This document shows positions 47,933 through 59,262 of a stretch of 64,000 nucleotides of DNA, one piece after another (position 1 is the first letter of the stretch; each line of letters opens with the position of its first letter). The notes beneath the pieces were generated by a model. It worked only from the letters and a program-made list of their open reading frames with translations, was not told the origin of the DNA and ran no database searches. The DNA comes from Sipunculus nudus (taxonomy: Eukaryota > Annelida > Sipuncula > Golfingiida > Sipunculidae). Position numbers and translations under genes: made by a program. The stretch is from NCBI GenBank assembly GCA_026874595.1, contig CM049309.1, positions 92,526,723-92,590,722 on the forward strand, given 5' to 3'.

Positions 47933-49156
47933 ATGGAAAAATTTCGTTGCACGAAATGCGGGCACCAGGGTAGCCGCAGCGCCCTGTACAAGCATTTATT
48001 CAGGCACATTCCGTACGAAAAGTGGCCGTTCACCTGTGGGGCTGGCTGCGACTGGTTTTGCCGTTTTAAATCCGGTTACCAGAGCCACCGGAATACAAAG
48101 GACCATTTAAAAATGGCACTGGCAAGTAATAAGCCAGTGCCTGAAAGTGCAATTTCAAATGCAGCCGCCACTCCAATTGATGAGTCGGAATGGCTAATCA
48201 AAGTCAGCTCAGATGATGTGACTAAATCCACCTCTGAAAAAAAGTTAACTTTGTCCCGACTCGAAAAGAGAAAGCTCGGCGAGAACCGCAACAATGTGGA
48301 GGTACCGCAGAAAATCAATTGTGTGGCTAAAACCGCGGAGCTGGCACCCCAAACGATTATGGCCCAAGTCACTTCTACAATGTCTAGGCCCAGCACCGCT
48401 GCTATGTCTACCTCGACTTTAACATCTACCTCCAATGTGGTGCCATCCCATAACATCACAACATCTGCTGGGTCGGTGGCACCCCCAGCAACTGCAGCTG
48501 CACTGACTACTAGTACAGTTGGGTCAGCCAACCAGAAGCCATGTGCTCAAACGTTTTCGTCTATCTACGACAGTGTGACAGAGGGTGCCTTTGAGCCACC
48601 AGTGGCCCCTCTCAACCACCCTGATGAAAATCCATTCTCTAAAAGTCATCCGGAAATTTCAAGGGCTCACCCGATACAACTCCAAAACTCGTGGGCGAAA
48701 CCCAAACGTTCTTTACTGCAACAGACTAGGGAGAAGCTTCAGCAGCAGATAATATCAAACCAGTCCAGCAGTGTTCCCCCTCCTCCTCAGAATCCAAATC
48801 TTCTACATAAAGAACTGTCTTCAACAAGAAAAGACTTGAATCAGCATTTTACCAAATTATCTTCAACCATGGACAAAACCGTAAACAGCCAAAACAATAA
48901 ATTAGACATTTGCATCTCTCATCTTTCCACCATATCCCATAGTATAAATCAACAGAACACGTTTGTCAGCTCTCTTCAATCCCGCTTGAACATTTCCCAC
49001 GCTATAGACCAATTCATCAAAGCAGTCGCCCCTCTACACAGGCACCAACCATCATTTAACCCAAAATGTCATAAATGTCAACAAACTGAAAAGTTATTAT
49101 TGCAAGCAGTGAATGTAACGGACCCGAAACTTTTGCAGCCTCAAATTTGGTTTTAA
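47933..49156 (+). CDS. ORF3 of the LTR element: two-zinc-finger protein in the env position
   Basis: 407 codons. Residues 6-25 form C-x2-C-x11-H-x3-H and residues 35-58 form C-x3-C-x12-H-x5-H, two C2H2-like fingers. Residues ~95-125 are basic (LSRLEKRKLGENR). Residues ~140-250 are Ser/Thr/Ala/Pro-rich low complexity. Residues ~295-365 have hydrophobic spacing suggesting a coiled coil. There is no signal peptide or membrane segment, so it is not an envelope protein. A nucleic-acid-binding accessory role is plausible; a captured host zinc-finger gene is an alternative. Function is unknown. Confidence 0.8.
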   Translation: MEKFRCTKCGHQGSRSALYKHLFRHIPYEKWPFTCGAGCDWFCRFKSGYQSHRNTKDHLKMALASNKPVPESAISNAAATPIDESEWLIKVSSDDVTKSTSEKKLTLSRLEKRKLGENRNNVEVPQKINCVAKTAELAPQTIMAQVTSTMSRPSTAAMSTSTLTSTSNVVPSHNITTSAGSVAPPATAAALTTSTVGSANQKPCAQTFSSIYDSVTEGAFEPPVAPLNHPDENPFSKSHPEISRAHPIQLQNSWAKPKRSLLQQTREKLQQQIISNQSSSVPPPPQNPNLLHKELSSTRKDLNQHFTKLSSTMDKTVNSQNNKLDICISHLSTISHSINQQNTFVSSLQSRLNISHAIDQFIKAVAPLHRHQPSFNPKCHKCQQTEKLLLQAVNVTDPKLLQPQIWF

Positions 49157-50014
49157 TTGGACAGCCTAATTGAACTTTGTATATTTGATGTCAACCTCTT
49201 TCTCTTTATACTAATGTTTTCTTTTCGGTCTCACAGAGTAGATTAGCTTATTATAACATAGAGTGAATTACAGTTATATAGTCAGAAGATTCAGTGTAGG
49301 GCTTAATTAAATTTAGGGTAGTTGTGAGGAAAAAACATGTCAGTTAACTGTACGATTGGAAGTTGTAAACCTTGGTAATATTGCTTAGTCGGGGTATGTC
49401 CAGAAAACTGGTCCACTTCTGGTCATTTATTTTTGATAGCTGTATTGACGACTAGTACAGGCTAGTGGGAGAGTCACTACGCCTTGTGATCTGTGTCTGC
49501 GGTAGACACAAGTGTGAAGTTCTGCGTAATATGTGGCAGTGTTCCGGGCCTGTCACTGAGTTATAATAGGGTGATTATAGCTTACCAATGGGACGCCCTT
49601 GGTTTTTATGCAGAGAAGTGGCAATGATGGGCTGCCACTATAAAATGCTATGGCTGATGTTCTCTATTTGGCCAATGGAGAAAGCCATAACGGGTCCTTG
49701 GTTTGGGTGGGAGGTGGTGGTTTCCGGTACCTCCAGGCTCCACCCATGTAAAGTGACTTAGCAATAATATCAATAAAACATCTTACCAAATCAGCTAATT
49801 AATTTAACAGATTATAAACTTTAAAGATCTCAATAAAATAAATTAAAGCAATAACATCTTACCAAATCAACTTATAAATATCAAATGGTCCCAGCAAAAT
49901 TATTTAGAAAGGGAAAAATTATCAAAAGGCATTAATGGAAGATTTTTGAGCCAGAACAGTAAGTCATATTATGTGAATAAAGTAATATAGAATCTATGGG
50001 GACATTAGATTCTT
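49157..50014 (+). other. Noncoding region between ORF3 and the 3' LTR
   Basis: About 860 bp without an open frame. The right half is AT-rich with repeated ATCTTACCAAATCA-like pieces (49784, 49854). Confidence 0.7.
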
Positions 50015-50024
50015 AAGGAGGGGG
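50015..50024 (+). promoter_or_regulatory. Polypurine tract
   Basis: AAGGAGGGGG three bases before the 3' LTR, the expected position for plus-strand priming. Confidence 0.85.
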
Positions 50025-50027
50025 TAT

Positions 50028-52740
50028 TGTTACAGAATGTAAGTAGATGTCTAACGTAAAATTTTCAGGAGATTAAAAGTACTTAGTTTAACGGGAAAAT
50101 AAAGTGCGGTATGGGGGGTAAATTTCTGTGTGACATTCACTAAAATGAATGTGGTAATTATTTCAAATGATAGGCTGTTATCAGCCTACAGTGGCAGGTA
50201 TGACTGAGATTTTTTAAATCACGGGGTGGGTCCTTGGGTTGGGATACCAGGATCTTGGACCCCGGCTTTATTAATTTCATTTTATACAAATACTTGTCAA
50301 ATTATTTATGAATTTAACTTTACACTAGGGTAAAAACTACTAGTTGTGTAGTGATCAAGTTTCAGACGTGTCATTACTGTACAACTGCTAGTTTGTGTGG
50401 TGATAAAGTTATACTATAGTATAGTCTATACTATAGACGTGTCAGTAGTTAGTCAATTTATCATGTGATTTAGCTTATATTGTAAGTCAGTCACAGTAGT
50501 TTCCAACGTGTGACTTACAATATTGGAATTATATATGTATTCAGACTAAGTCTGTGTAAACTACTAACCATAGTGGTTTTATTTGAATATATATGTAACT
50601 CTTATAATATTAGGGAGTAAACACGGCACACGTGTTTTAGTGTGCATGTCAACAGGGACGCGGCGTTCCTGTGTAATTTATCGTCACATCGCGTGGAAAA
50701 GTGTAAACTTAGTTGTTATTATATTAAAACCTGCGGGTAATCAGGTATATCCTGATAATGTCATTCTGTCTATCTTACCCGATTGTGACGGGGAAAGATG
50801 TTTCTCCAGTACGGAAGCGAGAAATTCCTGCATAAATATCCAGCGTGGTTGTATGTTTACGACTTGAAGCGAGCGCCATTATGTGGGTTGCCTTTGCGCA
50901 TGCTCGCTAGGTCACTATAGCCTGTTTACGGCAGATGACTTGATGACGTCATCAATATAGTGCATAAATAACCTGCGTACTGGGGATGCCCCGGACTTGT
51001 CAACTGGCATCCCTGCAGGTTGGACGGTTCCTTTTCTGATCTCATTCCAAGCAGAAGTCGGGAACGTTCCTACTATTTGGGAGGAACGGCTGTTCCTGGC
51101 CATTGGTGGGAACGCTTCCTGACTAATGCTGGAATGAGACATATATCCTTCTGGTTAAGGCGCTCCGCCCGGCTTAAGCGCTCCGCCCCTTTGGGGATTC
51201 TATTTAAATAAGGTCACGTGGTTTTGTTTACATCGTTCCCACCGTTTGCTGGGAATGATGTCAGTTTGTCAAATAAATTTACTTCTCGCCTAACATTAGG
51301 AACTGAAAGTTTCTGATATTTATTAAACAGTAAGAAAAGGGTTAGTTTAACTTATTTTATTCCAAATATGTCACGGGAACGGCTTTGTGGCCCGAAAATT
51401 CCCCGTTCCTACAGAATGGTAGGAACGGTGTCCACCTCACACCCGTTCCCACCAAATGACAGGAACGATGTCTCGTTCCTACCAAATGCTAGGAACGACT
51501 CTATTATACTTTCTTCCTCTCCCGTTCCCACCAAATGGTAGTAATGGTTCCTCCTTCTTTATAGCCAGCTCCTTCTACAACTTATACTTTCTTTCTCTCC
51601 CATTCCCACCAAATGGTAGGAATGATTCCTCCTTCCTAATAGCCAGCTCCTTCTACAACTGGTGCTTTCTTTCTCTCCCGTTCCCACCAAATGGTAGGAA
51701 TGGTTCCCACTTTATTCCATCCCTCACTTAAACTTTTTCTCTCTCATTTTCTCTCTATCTAGTGGTAGGGGCAACATTCCTTTCCCCCCTCCCTCTCTTT
51801 CTCTCTCTCATATACCTTTCAGCTTTTTATTAATTATATACAGTTATCTACAGTTAATATAGACTGGTATTTTTGCAACTCTCAGTGAGTGGGTAAATAG
51901 TAAATTAGGGCGGGGTACTGAGTGCCGAGAAGGATATATTCATGACTAATATATATTCATTTAAATTGTTTAGTTATGAATGACAATTTTTGTGGGAATT
52001 AACATTTTGGTAATAGAACTTGTACTTTAATAGAACTTAGACTTTAATGGTACTAATACTGTAAGGGAGCTTAGACTTTTAACATTCGATGAGGGGGATC
52101 TCTGTGTTTCGAATTAGGGGGAACTTAGTACGTATTATTAGTCCGGAAATCAGGGTTTCTTTGAAGTGTAATATCAGACTCAAACTTCACAAATGCAGTT
52201 TTTATTTGCAGTAACTTTAGATTTAAACTCAGTAGTTAGGTGGTTGGTGATACAGGTGAATGTATGTTAATGCTTAGATGTATTTTTAGGTTTGGATTTT
52301 GAACAAATTAAAGTAACGGGGTATTCACTGTTAACTTGGGGTAGAATATAAGATTTAAAATCAGTTTTCTCATCTTTGATGCGATCATTAACATTAATGT
52401 CATTGTATTTTAGCAATTAAGAGATTAATTCAGCTTTTTCATCTTTGATACGATCATTATCTTCAATCTCATTGTATTCGATTTTTACTACAGAATTAAA
52501 TGTTTAAACTTTAAGACATGTGTTATGCATGATTTTGGAGGCGACTGTGTCAGTGGATGTTTGTGATGGGTGCCTGATTAAAATTCCCTTACCAGTCCTT
52601 TCCTTCTCCCCTTTGTAATAATTGGAAAATTATGTTTGGAAACTTACATTTAATTTTAGTTGCCCACCGGTCCTCGTATTTTGGGGTGCGAGGCGAACCC
52701 CCAGGCACAAAGGCCATCCTGGTGAACCGGTGGTGTAACA
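50028..52740 (+). repeat. 3' LTR
   Basis: 2713 bp, same length as the 5' LTR with only about seven visible differences. It carries the same palindromes; the CRE-type one is at 50940-50955 and the hairpin cluster at about 51399-51707. Confidence 0.95.
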
Positions 52741-52744
52741 ATAT

Positions 52745-53010
52745 TTGCATCTTCTTAAGGCCTTATAATGCATTCCTCCGACTTAGATGTAAAGGCACTC
52801 TGGCGCCAGTAATCTGGCAGAAGGTTGATATAATGCTACCCATGACCAGTACTCATTCACTCTTTGGTGGAGAGGGCTCACCCTTATGTTAAGACTTTGG
52901 GCAGGAGTCTTAGCAAGGAGTCGGTCAGAATGGGATGCAAACCTACAACCATGTGGTCACAAGTTCAGCACACCAGTAAGCTCCACCAGTGAAATACATT
53001 TGATTACATG
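52745..53010 (-). mobile_element. tRNA-derived SINE-like relic
   Basis: On the minus strand ~53000-52930 reads like a tRNA: GTGGAGCTTACTGGTGTGC in the A-box region and GGTTTGCATCCCA in the B-box position, at tRNA-like spacing. The downstream ~180 bp lacks features I can name. The LTR element sits at its far edge. Confidence 0.4.
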
Positions 53011-53182
53011 CTGCTAATGTCAGAACTGATTTCAAAGCCAAGCTTGCCAACTCAAATACAAAGAATGTTCTACATTGGTCTTATTATTGACCTATGGATG
53101 AGCTAAATGATACTCACTGAAACAGACTTTTTGGCCAAATACACACAAGCAAACTGACAGATTTCAACACCAAACCAGTAAA

Positions 53183-54356
53183 TGTATCCGCCAAAACAGA
53201 GTTTTGCGGATACTATGTTTTCAGCCCACCGCCGCCGCCGCCACCACGTAGGTGTCCGAAAAACTCCTCCGTAACCGCTGGGCGGAATTTTACAAACCCG
53301 GGATTATGTTCGGGTCACATGTGAACTGCTGCGCCCAGATTTTGTTTTGACCTCTGACCTTTCCTCTGCGCTCTGCGTCCGTTTGTGCGTCTGTTTCCAC
53401 ACATTAACCCACATATCTCGGGAGCCGTTTGACGGATCAGGAAAATTTTTTTGCACAAATGTAGCCATTGGAGAGCTTTATAACATACACAAAAAATGGT
53501 GGCGCCACCTGCAACCATGTTTGCACAGTGTCCATCTGTTCGTCTGCCTTGGTTTAAAATCACTCATATCTCTGCAGTGGTTTGACTAATTCACCTGAAA
53601 TTCGGCATGTGTATACATCCTGGATAGCTTTTCTGATTTTATGACAGGTGGCGCCACCTACATTCACATTTACGCTGCAGACATCCAAGCTCATATCTCA
53701 GGAACCGTTTGACCGATTGGGCCAAAATTTTGCATGTGTATAGATCTCACATAGCTCTTTATCATAGCAAAACTGGTGGCGCCACCTGCAGCCATTTTTG
53801 CACAGCTCCCGTCTGTTTGTCTGCCATGGGATAAAATCACTCATATCTCGGCAGTGGTTTGACATATCTGCCTAAAATTTTGCAGGTTTATACATCCCCC
53901 AAAGCTCTCTTGATTTTATGACAGGTGGCGCCACCTACATTCTAGTTTATGCAGCAGATATCCGAGCTCATATCTTGGGAACCGTTTGACCGATTGGGCC
54001 AAAGTTTGGCATGTTCTCACACAGCTCTTTATCATACGCAATACTGGTCGCACCACCTGCAACCACTTTTGCACAGCGTCCATCTGTTTGTCTGCCAAGG
54101 GCAAAAATCACTCATATACATGTAGTGGTTTGACTTGGTCTGCCTTAAATTTTGCTTATGTATACAACTTGGACGGCTTTCTGGATTTTGTGGTAGGTGG
54201 CGCATCCTACATACACAATTTGGCTGCAGACATCCATGCTAATATGCAACACTTCACTCTATTTCCCCTTGCCACTCAATCCATGCCTCACTTCACCCGT
54301 TCCACTCTGATTCAAGTGAATACACGTAGTCACTTGTCGACTACCCGTATTCTAGT
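53183..54356 (-). mobile_element. Family D element D6, inverted
   Basis: Minus-strand copy: the 5' end ACTAGAATACGGGTAG lies at the right (54356 leftward) and the 3' end GGCGGATACAT at 53183. It contains three to four perfect GGTGGCGCCACC sites. This is the only D copy opposite to D1-D5. Confidence 0.8.
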
Positions 54357-54376
54357 TAGACAGATATACATGTATA

Positions 54377-55170
54377 TGTCAAGGCCCAGAATGCGATCTG
54401 GATGGATCTCAGATCTGTCCAGCCCAGATTGCGATCGCAGTTTAGTCCAGCCCAGATTGCGATCGCAGTTTAGTCCGGCCCAGATTGCGATCGCAATTTA
54501 GTCTGGCCCAGATTGCGATCGCAGTTTAGTCCAGCCTAGATTGCGATCGCAGTTTAGTCCTGCCCAGATTGCGATCGCAGTTTAGTCCAGCCCAGATTGC
54601 GATCGCAGTTTAGTCCGGCCCAGATTGCGAACGCAGTTTAGTCCGGCCCAGATTGCGATTGCAGTTTATCCGGCCCAGATTGCGATCGCAGTTTAGTCCA
54701 GCCCAGATTGTGATCGCAGTTTAGTCCGGCCCAGATTGCGATCGCAGTTTAGTCCGGCCCAGATTGTGATAGCAGTCTAGTCCGGCCCAGATTGTGATCG
54801 CTGTTTAGTCCGGCCAAGATTGTGATCACAGTTTAGTCCGGCCCAGATTGCGATTGCAGTTTAGTTCGGCCCAGATTGCGATCGCAGTTTAGTCCGGCCC
54901 AGATTGCGATCGCAGTTTAGTCCGGCCCAGATTGCGATCGAAGTTTAGTCCGGCCCAGATTGCGATCCTGTCTTTCTTTCTTCCGGATCGCAATCAAGGC
55001 AGGAAAAAACTATAAGATCTGTCCAGCCGAGATTACTATCCTAAACTTGACCAGCCTATATTGTGATCCATACTTTTACTATCACTGGAGTGAAACATTG
55101 GATGCTTTATCATTGCAATTTGGGCTAGACAGATCTAAGATCCGTCCATTTCGCAATCTGGGCCTTGACA
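54377..55170. mobile_element. Element P1: TIR element (TGTCA ends, TATA target duplication) carrying a 28-bp satellite
   Basis: The ends TGTCAAGGCCCAGA form inverted repeats about 60 bp long with ~85% identity by eye. TATA is duplicated outside (54373-54376; 55171-55174). The interior is a 28-bp tandem array. There is no transposase. TGTNR ends with 4-bp duplications recall Ginger-type DNA transposons; this is a hypothesis. Confidence 0.75.
54418..54966. repeat. 28-bp minisatellite with GCGATCGC palindrome
   Basis: About 19 units, pieces CAGATTGCGATCGCAG and TTTAGTCCGGCC. Many units contain the 8-bp palindrome GCGATCGC; decayed units show C-to-T type changes. It lies wholly inside P1. Confidence 0.9.
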
Positions 55171-55174
55171 TATA

Positions 55175-56640
55175 TATATTTTCAGCTAAAGATGATGCAT
55201 GCCATGAGATGATCTGACTGAATTATCTGAACCTCTTATTCCCATTAAGTCAATCTAATCATGACAAGTTATTAGCTGTTTAGATTCTAAATAATTGCAT
55301 GTACACAGTTCGAAATAATATTTTATAAATGCGGATGTTCAGAATTTTGCCAATCTTCAACACTGACACTTATATAGGTTGATGTAAAATTTTAAATAAC
55401 AACAATTTTTGGTACCATTTTGATAGGTGCACACCTGAATATCAAAGTTAATGTATCATGAAAACTGCATGAGATGGGCAAATCATGTTTACATTTACTT
55501 AGAAGAACAGCTGACAGCGTGGGCGGAGGACTGATCCACAACCCAAGTGATGACTGATTACACCAGCATTCAACATGGCTGTCGCTGCTAGGTCAATATG
55601 ACTACTGACAATGTGAGAGTACACATCCCTCTCCTGGTTATCAGTTCCACATTTATGATTCTTAATTCAAAGGGCAGACCATCACAAGGTTCCCGGATTA
55701 CACTAAATTTATCCCTGAGATAGGGGCAGAGTTTTGGCACATTAAGGCAGGGACAAGTTTTAACCAGTGTTGACAAATGCTCTGTACTTACAAATATCTA
55801 AGTAAATTCAAAACTGGTGCTGGTGCTAAATTCATGTGTCAACTGCCCCACTAGACAGCTCACTGACTATATACATCACTGACAGCTCACTGACTATATA
55901 CATCACTGACAGCTCACTGACTATATACATCACTGATAGTCTGATACTAGGGACACTGATTTTCCATGTGTTCCGTTTTTTCCAGTTATCTTTTAAATGC
56001 ATGTACCGTAGATCTGCATTTTGCCACCATCTGTATCTGGCTAGCTGAAAATCCTGACAATTTTTCCCAAGGAATGCAGCTTTAAAATGCAGGTCGGGCA
56101 GAAATCAATGTACCAGAGACTGGACTGGACACCGAGGTGTAATGGGTGATAATAGAAAGAGAAAGGAAGAAGTGAATACTTAGAATATATATTTACAGAG
56201 ACAGCATATTTGTGTATCTATTTTATTAATTGTTAATTATATAAAATATAAAATTAATAATTTGAAAAGGTTTACTGTGGTTGCCTTTTTTTTCGTGCGG
56301 GTTTTAATTTTGCAATATTCATGAATGGGGAATAATTGCAAAAATGAAACCTTCGGGAATAATTGGCCAATTGAGTATGTGCTTCTTATCTGGTGTAGCC
56401 AATACTTGTATGGAAATAGGTAAGAAATGTAAACATTTTATAATAAGTTACAACCATGCAGGTATAGGGAAAACGTTCCCTTAAATTTGAACTACCTGTG
56501 CTGAGTGTAAGGGCCCATCGTTAAATGAGAAGAATATCACAAACTCATGACTCACATTTTTAATACATACAGGTATGGCTTTACCAAAGATTTGATATAG
56601 GTTCTGGTGAGATCGCAAAAATGAACCCTCGCGAAACATA
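55175..56640. other. Mostly unique sequence with a small tandem repeat
   Basis: Three 27-bp units (ACAGCTCACTGACTATATAC...) lie at 55855-55936. A 62-codon minus-strand frame at 55588-55776 has no recognisable similarity. No gene is supported. Confidence 0.55.
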
Positions 56641-57071
56641 ACAAGGGACCCATGGGTCACTGTGCTCAGCTGAAGTTGACCTTGAAGGTAAAAATCTAAA
56701 ATAATATAAAATGGAGATAAAGTCTAAGGAAAAGGTAATATAGACTATGGCTGGTTGACATGATTGGTATGTATTGATGAGTAAGAAATTGTTGCAAATA
56801 ATATTTAGTGACCAGACCATGCATTTCCTATGTTGAAATTGAAGCATGAGAGAAGTTTGTGTACATGAGGTGTACATATTATTACCATGATCACTGGTTG
56901 GCTTTTTGATAAATTGTTGACAGTCAAGTAGTTTCCACATCTGTTCAATTGGATCTATTTTTTTTTATAATATATATTATAAGATATATGTATTTTTTAT
57001 TTTATAAAATCTATTAAGCTGAAATATAACTTATATCCCCAGTCCAGGGATGGTGGAATTTTGCATATACA
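56641..57071 (+). mobile_element. Family A-type 5' end with J module, left of P2
   Basis: It starts ACAAGGGACCCATGGGTC, the family A start with a perfect GACCCATGGGTC palindrome, then GTGCTCAGCTGA. The following ~400 bp match 7215-7620. The module is cut by P2 and resumes at 59263. Confidence 0.65.
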
Positions 57072-59262
57072 TGTCAGAGACGAGATTGAAATCCAGGCCG
57101 ATTTTAAATTCGCCTAGACGAGATTGCGATTGTGATCTCGCCTAGGCAAGATTGCAATTGTGATCTCGGCTAGACGGATTTTAAACTCACCTAAACGAGA
57201 TCACAATCACATTCTCGCCTAGGCGAGATTAAAATCCATCATGGAGCAGGCCAGGATTTTAATCTCGCCTAGGCGAGTTTAAAATCCGTCTGGTGTCATC
57301 CAGGCGAGTTTAAAATCTGCCTGATATTACTTAGGCGAGTTTAAAATCTGCCTAGGCGAGATTAAAATAGTGATCTGATCTAATTTCCTAATATATAAAG
57401 CATTGTAATTGATATATGAAAGATGTTTTCAGTCGGATTTTCAATATTTTAACACTGAATGGTTATATATAGTTAAAAGGTAATATATTTATTAATATTT
57501 ACAGAATATTATAGTATTAATGTTATAATTAACTCTTTACAGTAATGTAATAATTATTCATGTGATAATTAACATTAATTTTGGAAACAGAATTATGAAA
57601 TAGATATTTGATTATTATTTGCACCTTTGATGTGTTTCATGTGGTCTACAGCATCCTTATCATACCAATTATTTGCTTAACATTAATTAATCTTTATTTT
57701 TTTTCTCCAGTTTTCTTAACAACCTTGTGATTGTAAATATCACTAATAATTTTTACAAAAAATAATTTGTAATTGTTTTTAAATATATGGCAATTAGAGA
57801 GTAACAAGAGGTATATTGAAGCACACTTATGAGATATTATGAAGAGCAAATCTGGGGGAAAAAGTCATCCACTTGCATATTGAATCAATCATAAATAGAT
57901 AGATAGACAAATAGATAGATTAGTCTAGATAGCTATTACTTCACTATTTAATGAGTATATTACACATTAACATAAACAATCATCCTATTTGATAATTCTT
58001 ACAGGACAAACAGAACAAATTAGTTGGTTGATCTAGTTCAAATGTTTCTTTTTACCCAGGTATTCAACACTCAACAGTCAAAACATGTACACTTATGGTA
58101 CAAAATATGCAGGGTATCAGTATTTATGATGGACTTTGATACACCATCCTTTTTTTTTGGTAATTAAACATCATATGAGAAAAGGTAAAAGTTGATACAC
58201 AGATGTATGCATGTGAATATTTCTTTGTCTTATTTAGTCTTTTCTTATAATGTATATAATATTCTTCTGATCTTTTTTTTAATGTTTTGTGAGGCATTTT
58301 GTGAAGCTTCAATGTTTATGTAGACTGTGTTACAATTAAGATAACTGCCTTTTTTTGGACAGTATTATATCATATCAGAAAAAATATGATTTCTAGATTC
58401 ATAGAGTAATAGATCATTTATGTATGTGAACATGCATTGAATTATATTGATAAAAAATAAATGAGCTATGTTTCTTTTGTCTTTTTAAAATACTACATTA
58501 CTATTATACTAATACCAGTTTCCCTTCAAATTAATAATGACAACAAAATTATTATGTAAATAATCAGCAGCAGCCCACATCATATATCATTTGAATATGC
58601 CACATACAATACCAATGTAAGTTTCTTATTACCTAGTTTATAAATAAAAATATAAAATAAAAAAAATTATGTTAATTACTACATAAATATTATAATATTC
58701 TGTAAATACATGTATTTTTAGATATATATTACTTGTGAACTATACATTACCATATTAATAAAAAATATATAATATAAAATATTCTATTTCCAAAATTAAT
58801 GTTAATTATTACTTTTATAAAATAATATTCTGTAAATATTAATAAATATATTACTTGTGAACTATACATAACCATTCATTGTTAAAATATTGAAAATCTG
58901 ACTGAAAACATCTTTCATAAGTCAATTACAATGCATACTTTATTGGGAAATTAGATCAGATCACTATTTTAATCTCACCTAGGCAGATTTTAAACTCGCC
59001 CAAGTGATATCAGGCAGATTTTAAACTCGCCTGGATGACACCAGACAGATTTTAAACTCGCCTAGGCGAGATTAAAATCCTGGCCTGCTCCATGATGGAT
59101 TTTAATCTCGCCTAGGCGAGATTGCGATTGTGATCTCGTCTAGGCGAGTTTAAAATCCGTCTAGCCGAGATTACAATTGCAATCTCGCCTAGGCGAGATC
59201 ACAATCGCAATCTCGTCTAGGCGAATTTAAAATCCGCCTGGATTTCAATCTCGTCTCTGACA
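57072..59262. mobile_element. Element P2: long-TIR element built from nested palindromes
   Basis: The ends TGTCAGAGACGAG / CTCGTCTCTGACA are inverted over roughly 450-550 bp (about 57072-57600 and 58790-59262). TACA is duplicated outside (57068-57071; 59263-59266). The outer ~300 bp of each arm consists of repeated CTCGCCTAGGCGAG palindromes alternating with TTTAAAATC and GATTGCGATTGTG. The ~1.2-kb AT-rich centre contains a small GATA repeat (57896-57922) and no open frame of note. Family 8.2 kb provides the empty site. Same superfamily as P1 by ends and by the GATTGCGAT motif. Confidence 0.85.

Larger units (their letters stand above)
39651..52740 (+). mobile_element. Ty3/gypsy LTR retrotransposon, young, nearly whole
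   Basis: A 13.1-kb element with two 2713-bp LTRs, flanked on both sides by ATAT (39647-39650; 52741-52744), a 4-bp target duplication. LTR ends are TGTTACA...TGTAACA. Order: LTR, tRNA-Leu-type primer site, gag, pol (protease, RT, RNase H, integrase), a zinc-finger ORF in the env position, polypurine tract, LTR. The domain order PR-RT-RH-IN is diagnostic of Ty3/gypsy. I could see only about seven differences between the LTRs over 2713 bp, so insertion was recent. It looks nearly whole with about one break, in pol. The LTRs are unusually long for the family. Confidence 0.95.

Noticed and set aside
48076-48531. 151-codon antisense frame
   Set aside because: It is a shadow of the Ser/Thr/Ala-rich middle of ORF3.
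47933-49156. Calling ORF3 an envelope gene
   Set aside because: No signal peptide, membrane helix or fusion-protein features; N-terminal zinc fingers instead.
55588-55776. 62-codon minus-strand frame preceded by CCTATCTCAG
   Set aside because: No similarity recognised and no matching donor; length is within chance.
57072-59262. Polinton-type element because of long inverted repeats
   Set aside because: The target duplication is 4 bp, the termini are TGTCA, the element is only 2.2 kb and no polymerase, integrase or capsid gene is present.
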